This document shows, in pieces, positions 1 through 7,282 of a stretch of DNA of 13,828 nt; position 1 is the first letter of the stretch, and each line of letters opens with the position of its first letter. The notes beneath the pieces are model-generated. The model was not told the DNA's origin. It saw only the letters and a program-made list of their open reading frames with translations, and did not search any database. Position numbers and translations under genes: made by a program. The DNA comes from JAISJU01 sp031555675 (lineage in GTDB: Bacteria > Bacteroidota > Bacteroidia > Bacteroidales > Paludibacteraceae), in assembly GCA_031555675.1 (NCBI GenBank), contig JAVBUB010000181.1, forward strand, positions 1-13,828, in the 5' to 3' direction.

Positions 1-3000
1 CTTATTCACACCATTCACATTTAAATGGAATTGCCCGTCTGTGCTGTTTGACGATACATAACAATCAATATCATATAATCCTGCCTTTGCTACATTAATC
101 GTATAACGCAAGAATTCTTTGTTGGTAATATCCCCGATAGCATAATTGGTACCGCCAATATTTTCGATGCCTATACCTGTCGCATCTGCGCGATAAGTAT
201 TTGTTCCGGGATTGGCCGTATATGATTTTGTATCGTGATAACCATAGGTTTCGCCGCCGGTGTTGAAATCTTCTGCTTGCAAAGTTAATGCGATGGTTGT
301 TGTATTATTGGTTGATTGTACTGTTCTTGTAATGCCTTTGTATGGTTGTCCCCAATTATTTACCACTTGAATAGTACCATCTCCGTTATAGTTAAGTTTA
401 TCTGCGTGAACGCTACGTCCCTGGTCGCCATTGTGCGAAACATAGTCGGAGTGATAGAAAGCATACCATTGTCCTTTAAACTCTACGATAGAGCCGTGAA
501 TTGTTCCACAAGTAGTAGCGTATACATATGGTCCGACACTTTCCCAAGGACCCGTCGGGCTGTCGCTCATGGCATACTTCAATTGGTCGCCGTTGTTGGC
601 ACCGCCGCCACCATTGTCGGGATAGGACAAATAGTATTTTCCATTGCGTTTATGTACCCAAATTCCTTCGTGGAAGTTGTTCAATCCTTCCATGACCTGA
701 GGCGTTCCGTCTATTTCGGTCATGTTGTCTTTCAACCTTACCACGTATGGATGGCTACCGCCACCATAGTATAAATAGGCTTTTCCATCGTCGTCAACAA
801 ACACGCAAGGATCATATTCAAAACCTGTGTTCAGATTAAGAGGTGTTGGCAAAATAGTGAAATTTGATGCGGGATGATCGCTCACGGCAACACCGATTTT
901 CCAGTTGCTACCCCAGTCATTTCCTGTTCCTGCTTCGTTGTTAGAAGGATGAGGAAAATAGAAATAATATTTACCATTTTTGTATGCTGCATCGGGTGCC
1001 CACATAAATTTCGATCCGTTCCTGAATGTTCCGGTATGCCAAGGCACATCGTCGGCTTTCAATATTTCACCGTAATCTGTCCAATTTGTCATATCGGTAG
1101 TGGAGAACACATGGTATCTATCCATACGGTCGCAACCACGAGCGGCTTCCATATCATGCGAAGCGTAAACAAATAAGGTTGGTGTTCCGTCGATATTCCA
1201 AACGTGGGCGGATGGGTCGGCAGTATAAAGATTTCCGTTTGAGCCGGGCATGAATGTACCTGCATCATCATCTGTTACCTTTTCAGAACCAAACTTCCAG
1301 AACAATGGGTTTTGCATAGCCATTGTTTTAGGGTATCCGGCCGGATAAGTCGGGTTACCTGCTCCACCCGAAGTTGTTACAGTTATAGTAGCCACATTAC
1401 TTGAAACAGAGCAACTGGCATTGGTTATTTTTACATAATAGTAACCTGTTCCTGCAGTTGCCACATCGGGTGTGTATGTAGCAGCAGCACCCATTTGCGT
1501 GTCGTTTGCAGGGGTGTTGTTTGAATTATCGGTAGATTTATACCAGATATATGACAAACCGCTACCCGAAGCTGTTACAGTAAGAGCTGCAGCTGTTCCG
1601 CCTGTTGTATAGCTATTACTTTGCGGCTGCGCCGAAATGGTAATATCGCAGGTTTGAGCTTCGCAATCGGGATTGGTTGCAGAAGTGTTTACAACAGCTA
1701 ACGCAACGGAAGTCCAAACATTGGTATTATTAGGAATACCTCCGATAATCACAGTAGGAAATGCGGGAATGTTATGATTGTAATTCCCCGGGTTAAGTAT
1801 AAATGCGCCTTTGTTTGACACATTAGCAAAATCGGCATTGGCTATGTTTACCAACCAATAGCGTCCTCCCCAAGCAGATGCAGTTTCTCTGAATTGATAA
1901 AGTGCTGTTTTTGCATTGGTAGCGCTAAGTGCAGCAGCTTCCCAACCCCAGTCGCCGTCTACGGCAGTTTTAGTTCCGGGACGGTAAATGTATTTTCCTG
2001 TACCAACATTTTTGAAATAGAAATCAGTTGTTGATCCTGCTACAGGAATTTCATACCAAATAGAATTGTTGTTTTCAGTGGCAGACCAAGTCAAAGTACC
2101 ATTATTGTCCAATAAGTATAATGCAGGATTCTCGCCATTGCCGAAAGTCTGAATACGCAACGTTCTGATTTTTGCGCATTCTGCTGTTGCCGCGGTTACA
2201 GTAATAGTAGCAGTTGCTGTTTTGGCACCATCTGCTGTAGTAACACGTACAGTTGCAGTACCTGCTGCTTTACCGGTAACCAAACCGGAAGTTGTATTCA
2301 AATCAATTTTATCGCTGCCGCTTGCAATAGCAAACGTTACATTTTTATTGGTTGCATTATTCGGTACAACAACGGGTGTAAGTGTTACATTGCTACCTAC
2401 CGCTACGGATACGTTACTAACTGAAACGCCTGTTACAGCAATAGTTTCGGTGCCGGTTGCACCAATCGCAGGGGTACCATCGGGAACTGCTGCAATGGTA
2501 CTGATATCTGTACTGGCAACTCTTACTACATAGAAATTGTCGATAGCCCAGAAATTGGCTGTATTGGAAGCGGGTTTAGTTATACGTACATAACGGGCAG
2601 TTTGTGTAGAGAACGAAATCATAGTCATGGAAGTGTTTCTACCGCTTCCTCTTGCCACTTCCGTCCAACCTGTTCCATTGGTAGAAACTTCCAAAATGTA
2701 CGATTCCGGACCGTCATTCGCGGCAAGACCATAATCTAAAATAACCTGGTTGAAAGTCTGATTACCTTTCATATCTACTGTAACCGTTACAGCGGCAGCA
2801 CCGTTTGCATTTTGATTATTTTGCCAACCTGAGTTCCATGAATTTCCGGTATTACAGTCAACTATATTTTGTGCAGCTCCGCCATTGGTATAGGTAGCAC
2901 TTGCCGTCCATGTATTGCAATTGTTGAGTGCACCTGATGTAGAAGCCGTCGGCGATTGTCCCATATTGGTATTACCGGTAACGCTGGCATCTCCTTTGGT

Positions 3001-5742
3001 TACAGAACCTTTAGTGCTAATATTGCCTGTACCGGTTCCGTTGTATGTCGGATTGTTTCCGTTTGCCGGATTTACCACAGAAGATACCAAATTTAATTTT
3101 CCGTTGTTTACTCTGGCAAAAGAATTTTCGCCCGCGTGTTGGAAATATCCGCCATACAGGTTAACTGTACCTGCGCCGTTGAGCAAAAGGCCGCTTTCGC
3201 CGGCATAACCCCAATAGGCGGAGCTAAACAGGTTAACTTCGCCGGTAAATTTGGTTGAGCTCCTTATATAGGTCGATTTTCCATAGTTTTTAGCATTCAC
3301 ATCAGTGCCGAGGCTTGTGTCTGTACTATTTTCCCTCTGCAATGCCACTCCCTGCAAGTTGATGAAATCAAGATGAATATTTGAACCGTCGAGATAAAGC
3401 ATGGTGCGGTCATCGTCAAGAGCAAAGCCGAGGGCCAAACCGCTAACGTTATCTTTCACGTGCATTCCCACCAGGGCATTGTAGTTGAAATCACCATACA
3501 GTAATATATTATCGACATTTTCCATTGTCAGGAAAGTCATATATCTTGAATTAAAAGTGTATGGGTTTTTCGTAGCATCGTTTGCACAAACAGGTTCACG
3601 GTTAGAATTCGGAAATTGTCCGAATTTCGTTTCGCTACCACTATTATAAACAATGGTGTTGCACTGCATATTCGCCAGAATACCGTTGCTGCTGTTTTTA
3701 ATATCAACTCCTTCGCGGAAGAAATATCCCGTGAGGAAATCAATGTAGAAATTGTTGCAAGATTTTGTTTTTAAATCTACACCACGGTTTGATTGGCGCA
3801 TGGCCACATTAACAATATAAATATTATCGCCATCGCCTTGAATGGAAAATGGAAAGTCGATGGGGTTTGGCATTACAGTACAATAAATCTGTTCGGGATA
3901 ATTGAAGTTGATACCTCGCATACCGCTATTTGCTTTCATAACAACAGCGGCACTGGTTCTATTATATATGGCCAACACGCTACCCGGCCCAACAGGGAAA
4001 GAACTTACATCTGTGCTTCCTTTCAACTCCACACCCGAAGGAATGGTAAGCTGTCCGTTGATACGGTAATGTCCGGGAGGGAGATATACGATACCGCCGC
4101 CTGCATCGCGAGCTGCATTCAACGCATTTTGAATAGCTGTTGTTGCATCGGCAAGGCTGGCATTATTATCTTTATGCCCTCTTGGAGCATTGTAAGGAGT
4201 TGCCGCGGCATTGATAAATGTATTCCCTGTCGGTTTTGTTACTTTTGGAATAAATTCATAGTAGGCAGGATGTGCTTTCATATCAACCGGAGTATGGTCT
4301 ATCACATTTTGAAAAACAGATCCTTGTTTAATATCTGCTCCTTGTGAAAAAGTATTTCCGATGATATTTCCTCGAGAATTAGCTTCAAATTCAATTTGTG
4401 GTTTGCTGTTGTTGAAAGCGTTATCCGCAGCCAATAGAGTTCCGCCTTGTACCAATACCTTTCCTGCTTTAACGGTCGATTCCATTAAAGAGAATTTGGT
4501 AGATGATTTGGGGTCAAAATAAATAGCACATTTTGTCGCGCTTAAATCTCCTTTGTATAATTGAGCTACGCTCGAAGATTTTTCTGTAAAATACATTCCA
4601 TACTCGCAACCTGCCATTTTCACTTCCGAATACATCACACTTCCTTGTCCGGTGCTGCTTTCATGATAAATACCATATTTACAGTTTGAGATATTGAATC
4701 CGTAATTTTGTCCATTAGGAGTTGAAAGTCCACTGACGCCTCCTTGCTCTCCTACCCAGTTTGTTCCGCCCTGTACATCTTCTTGCAACGAAAGAGCTGC
4801 CCAGAAAGCTTTATTGTAACCTTCTATCGTTAAATACAGTGTATAAGACCAGTCATTCCGACGCATGATCACACCGGTAGCATTGTTGTAAAGCCGGTTT
4901 CTGAAATTATTGTTGTTGAGAGCCGGAGCATTTGTAAGCCCGGAACCTGCCCAATACATGGGCGAGAAGTCAAGATGTTCGGCACGGCCTATATCCACAA
5001 TGCGGTCTATTTCCACACCGATATTAAGCGGTGTTCCATAAAGCCCGTTTATTGTGTAGCAGGTACCTCCTATTTGCGAAAAAACCACTCCGTCGTAAGA
5101 ATTGACAAGTGTAACGTTTTTTACATTATTAAATTCATTTCCGTGAGGTCCGCCGTCTTGTCCCAATACGATCGTTGGAGCATAAGGCACAATATTATTA
5201 GGATCTTGGCTTGGATACCAAATGGCTACGTCCATGATTGCCGAAGCCGATTGTGTAACGATAAACGCCTGTTTTTCGTAGTTAGAATAATCCGCTCTGG
5301 AAGTACCTCTGGTAACGTTTCTACCTTTGTCTGTCATCAAAATAGTACCTTCGATGGGCTGGCCTTTTACAGGTTTTTTCCAATCGCCGCGAATGGTAAC
5401 ACCTTTGGGAATAATTAACTGGCCATCGATTTTGTATCTTCCTGCGGGCATGTAAAGCACACCGCCGCCAAGAAGTTCCATCTGATTCCACATATTTTGC
5501 CCCCTGTTACCTGCCTTATCAAGTGCATTTAGCATACCTTGCAGAGCTGCCGTACAGTCGGTGGTGCCATTTCCCCAAGTGGCAGGGTCGACAATAAAAC
5601 CGGCCACTACCCTTTCATTTTTGGGATAGTTCGCTTTTTCGGGAACAAGCTGCCAACTTGGCGTTTGAGAAAAAGCCAAACCGGAATACATGAGTCCTAA
5701 AAGCAATGCAAAAAAGATCTTTGCGTTTAGTAATTTTTTCAT
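1..5742 (-). CDS. Giant secreted multidomain polysaccharide-degrading protein: tandem beta-helix, discoidin, Big_2, Ig-like, GH43 and CBM6 (3' end beyond window)
   Basis: The frame is open with no stop from the ATG at 5742 to position 1, giving at least 1914 residues. MKKLLNAKIFFALLLGLMYSGLAFS is a Sec signal peptide. Two related beta-helix openings follow, near residues 55-135 (GRYKIDGQLIIPKGVTIRG) and 530-585 (GHYRINGQLTIPSGVELKG). Each has the AIQ/AAL-helix, glycine-run and P-x-G-x-Y pattern of pectate lyase 3/GH55-like folds. Residues about 940-1075 form an F5/8 (discoidin) domain, 1100-1185 a Big_2 domain, 1190-1355 a block that may be a beta-trefoil lectin, and 1365-1440 an Ig-like domain. 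GH43 spans about 1445-1800; D1509 (YTADPSAHVW), D1644 (FEYDPCVFVDDDG) and E1692 (NFHEGIWVHKRNG) fit the base, pKa-modulating Asp and acid, and the WAPD motif is at 1581. CBM6 starts near 1820 (LQAEDF). By family, GH43 enzymes with CBM6 act on arabinoxylan-type hemicellulose. The beta-helix substrate is not predictable from sequence, and no secretion tail is visible because the C-terminus is missing. Confidence 0.93.
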   Translation of the reverse strand, partial: MKKLLNAKIFFALLLGLMYSGLAFSQTPSWQLVPEKANYPKNERVVAGFIVDPATWGNGTTDCTAALQGMLNALDKAGNRGQNMWNQMELLGGGVLYMPAGRYKIDGQLIIPKGVTIRGDWKKPVKGQPIEGTILMTDKGRNVTRGTSRADYSNYEKQAFIVTQSASAIMDVAIWYPSQDPNNIVPYAPTIVLGQDGGPHGNEFNNVKNVTLVNSYDGVVFSQIGGTCYTINGLYGTPLNIGVEIDRIVDIGRAEHLDFSPMYWAGSGLTNAPALNNNNFRNRLYNNATGVIMRRNDWSYTLYLTIEGYNKAFWAALSLQEDVQGGTNWVGEQGGVSGLSTPNGQNYGFNISNCKYGIYHESSTGQGSVMYSEVKMAGCEYGMYFTEKSSSVAQLYKGDLSATKCAIYFDPKSSTKFSLMESTVKAGKVLVQGGTLLAADNAFNNSKPQIEFEANSRGNIIGNTFSQGADIKQGSVFQNVIDHTPVDMKAHPAYYEFIPKVTKPTGNTFINAAATPYNAPRGHKDNNASLADATTAIQNALNAARDAGGGIVYLPPGHYRINGQLTIPSGVELKGSTDVSSFPVGPGSVLAIYNRTSAAVVMKANSGMRGINFNYPEQIYCTVMPNPIDFPFSIQGDGDNIYIVNVAMRQSNRGVDLKTKSCNNFYIDFLTGYFFREGVDIKNSSNGILANMQCNTIVYNSGSETKFGQFPNSNREPVCANDATKNPYTFNSRYMTFLTMENVDNILLYGDFNYNALVGMHVKDNVSGLALGFALDDDRTMLYLDGSNIHLDFINLQGVALQRENSTDTSLGTDVNAKNYGKSTYIRSSTKFTGEVNLFSSAYWGYAGESGLLLNGAGTVNLYGGYFQHAGENSFARVNNGKLNLVSSVVNPANGNNPTYNGTGTGNISTKGSVTKGDASVTGNTNMGQSPTASTSGALNNCNTWTASATYTNGGAAQNIVDCNTGNSWNSGWQNNQNANGAAAVTVTVDMKGNQTFNQVILDYGLAANDGPESYILEVSTNGTGWTEVARGSGRNTSMTMISFSTQTARYVRITKPASNTANFWAIDNFYVVRVASTDISTIAAVPDGTPAIGATGTETIAVTGVSVSNVSVAVGSNVTLTPVVVPNNATNKNVTFAIASGSDKIDLNTTSGLVTGKAAGTATVRVTTADGAKTATATITVTAATAECAKIRTLRIQTFGNGENPALYLLDNNGTLTWSATENNNSIWYEIPVAGSTTDFYFKNVGTGKYIYRPGTKTAVDGDWGWEAAALSATNAKTALYQFRETASAWGGRYWLVNIANADFANVSNKGAFILNPGNYNHNIPAFPTVIIGGIPNNTNVWTSVALAVVNTSATNPDCEAQTCDITISAQPQSNSYTTGGTAAALTVTASGSGLSYIWYKSTDNSNNTPANDTQMGAAATYTPDVATAGTGYYYVKITNASCSVSSNVATITVTTSGGAGNPTYPAGYPKTMAMQNPLFWKFGSEKVTDDDAGTFMPGSNGNLYTADPSAHVWNIDGTPTLFVYASHDMEAARGCDRMDRYHVFSTTDMTNWTDYGEILKADDVPWHTGTFRNGSKFMWAPDAAYKNGKYYFYFPHPSNNEAGTGNDWGSNWKIGVAVSDHPASNFTILPTPLNLNTGFEYDPCVFVDDDGKAYLYYGGGSHPYVVRLKDNMTEIDGTPQVMEGLNNFHEGIWVHKRNGKYYLSYPDNGGGGANNGDQLKYAMSDSPTGPWESVGPYVYATTCGTIHGSIVEFKGQWYAFYHSDYVSHNGDQGRSVHADKLNYNGDGTIQVVNNWGQPYKGITRTVQSTNNTTTIALTLQAEDFNTGGETYGYHDTKSYTANPGTNTYRADATGIGIENIGGTNYAIGDITNKEFLRYTINVAKAGLYDIDCYVSSNSTDGQFHLNVNGVNK

Positions 5743-5786
5743 GGTAATTATTTATAAATTAAGGTTTTTTAAAGTCAAAAATCTTG

Positions 5787-5817
5787 TAAATATATGTAAT
5801 TCTTTTCAAAAATCAAA
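5787..5817 (-). promoter_or_regulatory. Candidate promoter for the giant beta-helix/GH43 gene
   Basis: On the minus strand a TTTG (5814-5817) is followed after 19 bases by TATATTTA (5787-5794). This matches the Bacteroidota consensus TTTG-N19/20-TAnnTTTG except for the last base. Transcription would begin about 35-40 bases before the ATG at 5742. The region is AT-rich, so a chance match is possible. Confidence 0.35.
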
Positions 5818-5849
5818 ACCCGACAAAGCGTTTAATTCCGAAAGGCAAT

Positions 5850-5874
5850 AAAAAAAGCTGCCCTTCAGGCAGCT
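5850..5874 (-). terminator. Intrinsic terminator of the superoxide dismutase gene
   Basis: A 7-bp stem (AGCTGCC / GGCAGCT, 5856-5862 and 5868-5874) with a 5-base loop is followed on the minus strand by a run of seven T (complement of A at 5850-5856, sharing the last stem base). It lies about 30 bases past the stop codon of the dismutase gene and separates it from the giant gene downstream. Confidence 0.85.
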
Positions 5875-5905
5875 CTCGAATGTTTTCAATCTTTATTCCA
5901 TTTTT

Positions 5906-6487
5906 TTACATTCTGCTTTCAATAACTTCCCAATCCACAATTTTCCATAGTTCATTGAGATGATCTGCACGACGATTTTGATAATCAAGATAATAAGCAT
6001 GTTCCCAAACATCAAAACATAATAATGGTTTAAGTTTACTTTTAACAGGATTACTTCCATTGGGCTCTCTGGTAATTACCAGTTTCCCGTTTTTATCAAC
6101 AGACAACCAAGTCCATCCGGAACCGAATAACCCGGCACCTGCGGCTGCAAATTCTTTTTTAAAGTTTTCGAAACCTCCGAAATCTCTATTTATTGCTTCC
6201 GCTAATTTTCCCTGAGGTTCTTTTTGTTTAGGATTGGGCGAAAACTGCAAGAAATACATGTTATGATTTAATACTTGTCCGGCATTATTAAAAATAGGCC
6301 CTTCCAAAGCCGCTTCAACAATTTCTTCCAGTGTTTTCTTTTCAAGCTCTTTTCCTTCAATCAGTCCATTCAGATTATTCACATAAGTTTGAAGATGTTT
6401 TCCATGGTGAAATTCAATTGTCTTCTGACTGATAACGGGTTGCAATGCATCTGATGCATAAGGCAACTTAATTAATTCAAATGCCAT
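5906..6487 (-). CDS. sodB: Superoxide dismutase, iron type (possibly cambialistic)
   Basis: This 193-residue cytoplasmic enzyme converts superoxide to hydrogen peroxide and oxygen. Its length is typical of the Fe/Mn SOD family. The four metal ligands are visible: H27 (EFHHGKH), H75 (NNAGQVLNHNMYF), and D159 and H163 (DVWEHAYYLDYQNRRADH). H31 and FGSGWTWL (121-128) are also family signatures. Q71, in the helix carrying the second histidine, is the iron-type position for the active-site glutamine. The sequence resembles Bacteroides and Porphyromonas enzymes, some of which work with either Fe or Mn. The residue two before the aspartate ligand is Cys157, a position tied to metal preference and more often Gly or Thr in relatives I recall. 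There is no signal peptide. The gene is monocistronic, with its own terminator and a candidate promoter. Confidence 0.97.
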   Translation of the reverse strand: MAFELIKLPYASDALQPVISQKTIEFHHGKHLQTYVNNLNGLIEGKELEKKTLEEIVEAALEGPIFNNAGQVLNHNMYFLQFSPNPKQKEPQGKLAEAINRDFGGFENFKKEFAAAGAGLFGSGWTWLSVDKNGKLVITREPNGSNPVKSKLKPLLCFDVWEHAYYLDYQNRRADHLNELWKIVDWEVIESRM

Positions 6488-6529
6488 AATTTTAAAATTT
6501 TATATTGTTTTTACAAAAATATTCTCTGT

Positions 6530-6537
6530 CAAATATA
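6530..6537 (-). promoter_or_regulatory. Candidate -7 box for the superoxide dismutase gene
   Basis: TATATTTG on the minus strand is a perfect TAnnTTTG, 43 bases before the ATG. The nearest TTTG upstream (6563-6566) is 25 bases away rather than 19-20, so the -33 element is poor. A second TAnnTTTG (TATTTTTG, 6514-6521) lies closer to the start and is an alternative. Confidence 0.4.
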
Positions 6538-6582
6538 AACCATTTTATTGGTAAATTGTTTTCAAATAAATATTTTATGGGT

Positions 6583-6603
6583 GCATGATTCATAATCATG
6601 AGG
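6583..6603 (+). repeat. Detached copy of the tRNA anticodon arm
   Basis: These 21 bases are identical to 6759-6779 inside the tRNA gene downstream. They include the complete anticodon stem and loop CATGATTCATAATCATG. The match continues as CCGG after a one-base deletion. The bases to the left do not resemble the D-arm, and no acceptor or T-arm follows, so this is not a tRNA gene. It could be a remnant of a second tRNA copy, an attachment-site scar or a tRNA-like hairpin. Confidence 0.8.
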
Positions 6604-6685
6604 CCGGATATTATATCATATTCTCGTTTAACAGGGGAAATATAACATCTCATTTTGAATTAATTACAACTTAACTGATTTTTTA

Positions 6686-6717
6686 TTTGGCATATATTAA
6701 AATTTATTCTACTTTTG
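6686..6717 (+). promoter_or_regulatory. Bacteroidota-type promoter of the tRNA gene
   Basis: TTTG at 6686-6689, a 20-base spacer and TACTTTTG at 6710-6717 match the Bacteroidota primary sigma consensus fully. The start site would fall a few bases before the tRNA at 6733. This is the clearest promoter in the window and good evidence for the phylum. Confidence 0.8.
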
Positions 6718-6732
6718 CACCACAAAAATAAT

Positions 6733-6806
6733 GGCGAGATAGCTCAGTTGGTTAGAGCGCATGATTCATAATCATGAGGTCCGGGGTTCAATTCCCCGTC
6801 TCGCTA
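6733..6806 (+). tRNA. tRNA with anticodon CAU, probably elongator tRNA-Met
   Basis: The 74-base sequence folds as a full cloverleaf. The acceptor is GGCGAGA / TCTCGCT with a G-U first pair and discriminator A; the D-stem is GCTC/GAGC; the anticodon stem CATGA/TCATG holds loop TTCATAA; the T-stem is CGGGG/CCCCG with loop TTCAATT. The 3' CCA is not encoded. The anticodon stem lacks the three G-C pairs of initiator tRNA, so this is elongator Met. The lysidine-modified tRNA-Ile(CAU) shares the anticodon and cannot be excluded by eye. Confidence 0.95.
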
Positions 6807-6819
6807 CAAAAAGAAAACC

Positions 6820-6855
6820 AAGCCGCTATAGAAATTTCTGTAACGGCTTTTTTTT
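6820..6855 (+). terminator. Intrinsic terminator of the tRNA gene
   Basis: AAGCCG (6820-6825) pairs with CGGCTT (6844-6849), with further GAAA/TTTC pairing inside the loop, and runs into eight T (6848-6855). It begins 14 bases after the tRNA. Confidence 0.85.
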
Positions 6856-6927
6856 GACGGTTTAATGATTATTACGGCTCAAGTGAAATTTCCGGCTGAC
6901 CCGACAAAACGGGATCAATGTTATTAT

Positions 6928-7129
6928 AAAAGTCTGTAGGACTTTCCTATCCTAGTTAATAACCCCCATATTTATCCGGGGTAAATAAGCCTAAGTGATA
7001 TTTCTAACTCCGGAGGAATTGCTTGTTTCTAAGTTGTAGAACTCTTACAGAGTTTCGGCCAATGGCATCCCGCTTTTTCCTCCCGGATAAATCCGGGGGT
7101 TATTCAAAGGAAAACACCTATGGTGTTCC
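6928..7129. repeat. Cluster of short palindromes inside and around a 23-base imperfect inverted repeat
   Basis: Arms at 6958-6980 and 7082-7104 are reverse complements over 23 bases with two mismatches (AATAACCCCC, three bases, TTTATCCGGG). They enclose about 100 bases. The region also holds AAAGTC-TGTAG-GACTTT (6929-6945), CTCCGGAG (7008-7015), AACTCT-TAC-AGAGTT (7040-7054), CCCGGAT-AA-ATCCGGG (7082-7097, inside the right arm) and AACACC-TAT-GGTGTT (7113-7127). The style recalls REP-like or miniature-element repeats seen between Bacteroidota genes. No coding frame in the region resembles a protein, and no transposase is present. Confidence 0.7.
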
Positions 7130-7282
7130 AGATGGTATTGTTTTAGTTTCAATGTCGCCACTCTCCCCAAAAAATCTACTTATTTTTTACGTCATCCTAT
7201 ATTTTCTTAAATTTTACCAACCGAATTTTACTGTTGACCCATTATTTATGTGTATTTTTGCGGATAAGCTTTTTAATTTTTG
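7130..7282. other. AT-rich intergenic remainder with no gene seen
   Basis: The stretch between the palindrome cluster and the stop codon of the Big_2/FISUMP gene shows no RNA gene, no clear hairpin and no credible coding frame. A TATTTTTG at 7253-7260 matches a -7 box on the plus strand, but nothing lies downstream of it on that strand. No obvious terminator follows the gene that ends at 7283. Confidence 0.6.

Noticed and set aside
316..1271. Open frames on the opposite strand of, or out of frame with, the GH43 region
   Set aside because: They lie within the GH43 coding sequence, whose frame shows catalytic motifs, and they resemble no protein.
2222..5418. Several plus-strand open frames of 97-184 codons opposite the beta-helix, discoidin and Big_2 regions
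   Set aside because: They are antisense to a continuous 1914-codon frame with recognisable domains and have low-complexity or odd composition.
6583..6660. A second tRNA gene upstream of the tRNA
   Set aside because: Only the anticodon arm is present; D-, T- and acceptor arms cannot be found.
6733..6806. Initiator tRNA-fMet
   Set aside because: The anticodon stem lacks the three consecutive G-C pairs of initiators.
7253..7260. Plus-strand promoter (TATTTTTG)
   Set aside because: No gene follows on that strand and the -33 spacing is wrong; likely chance in AT-rich DNA.
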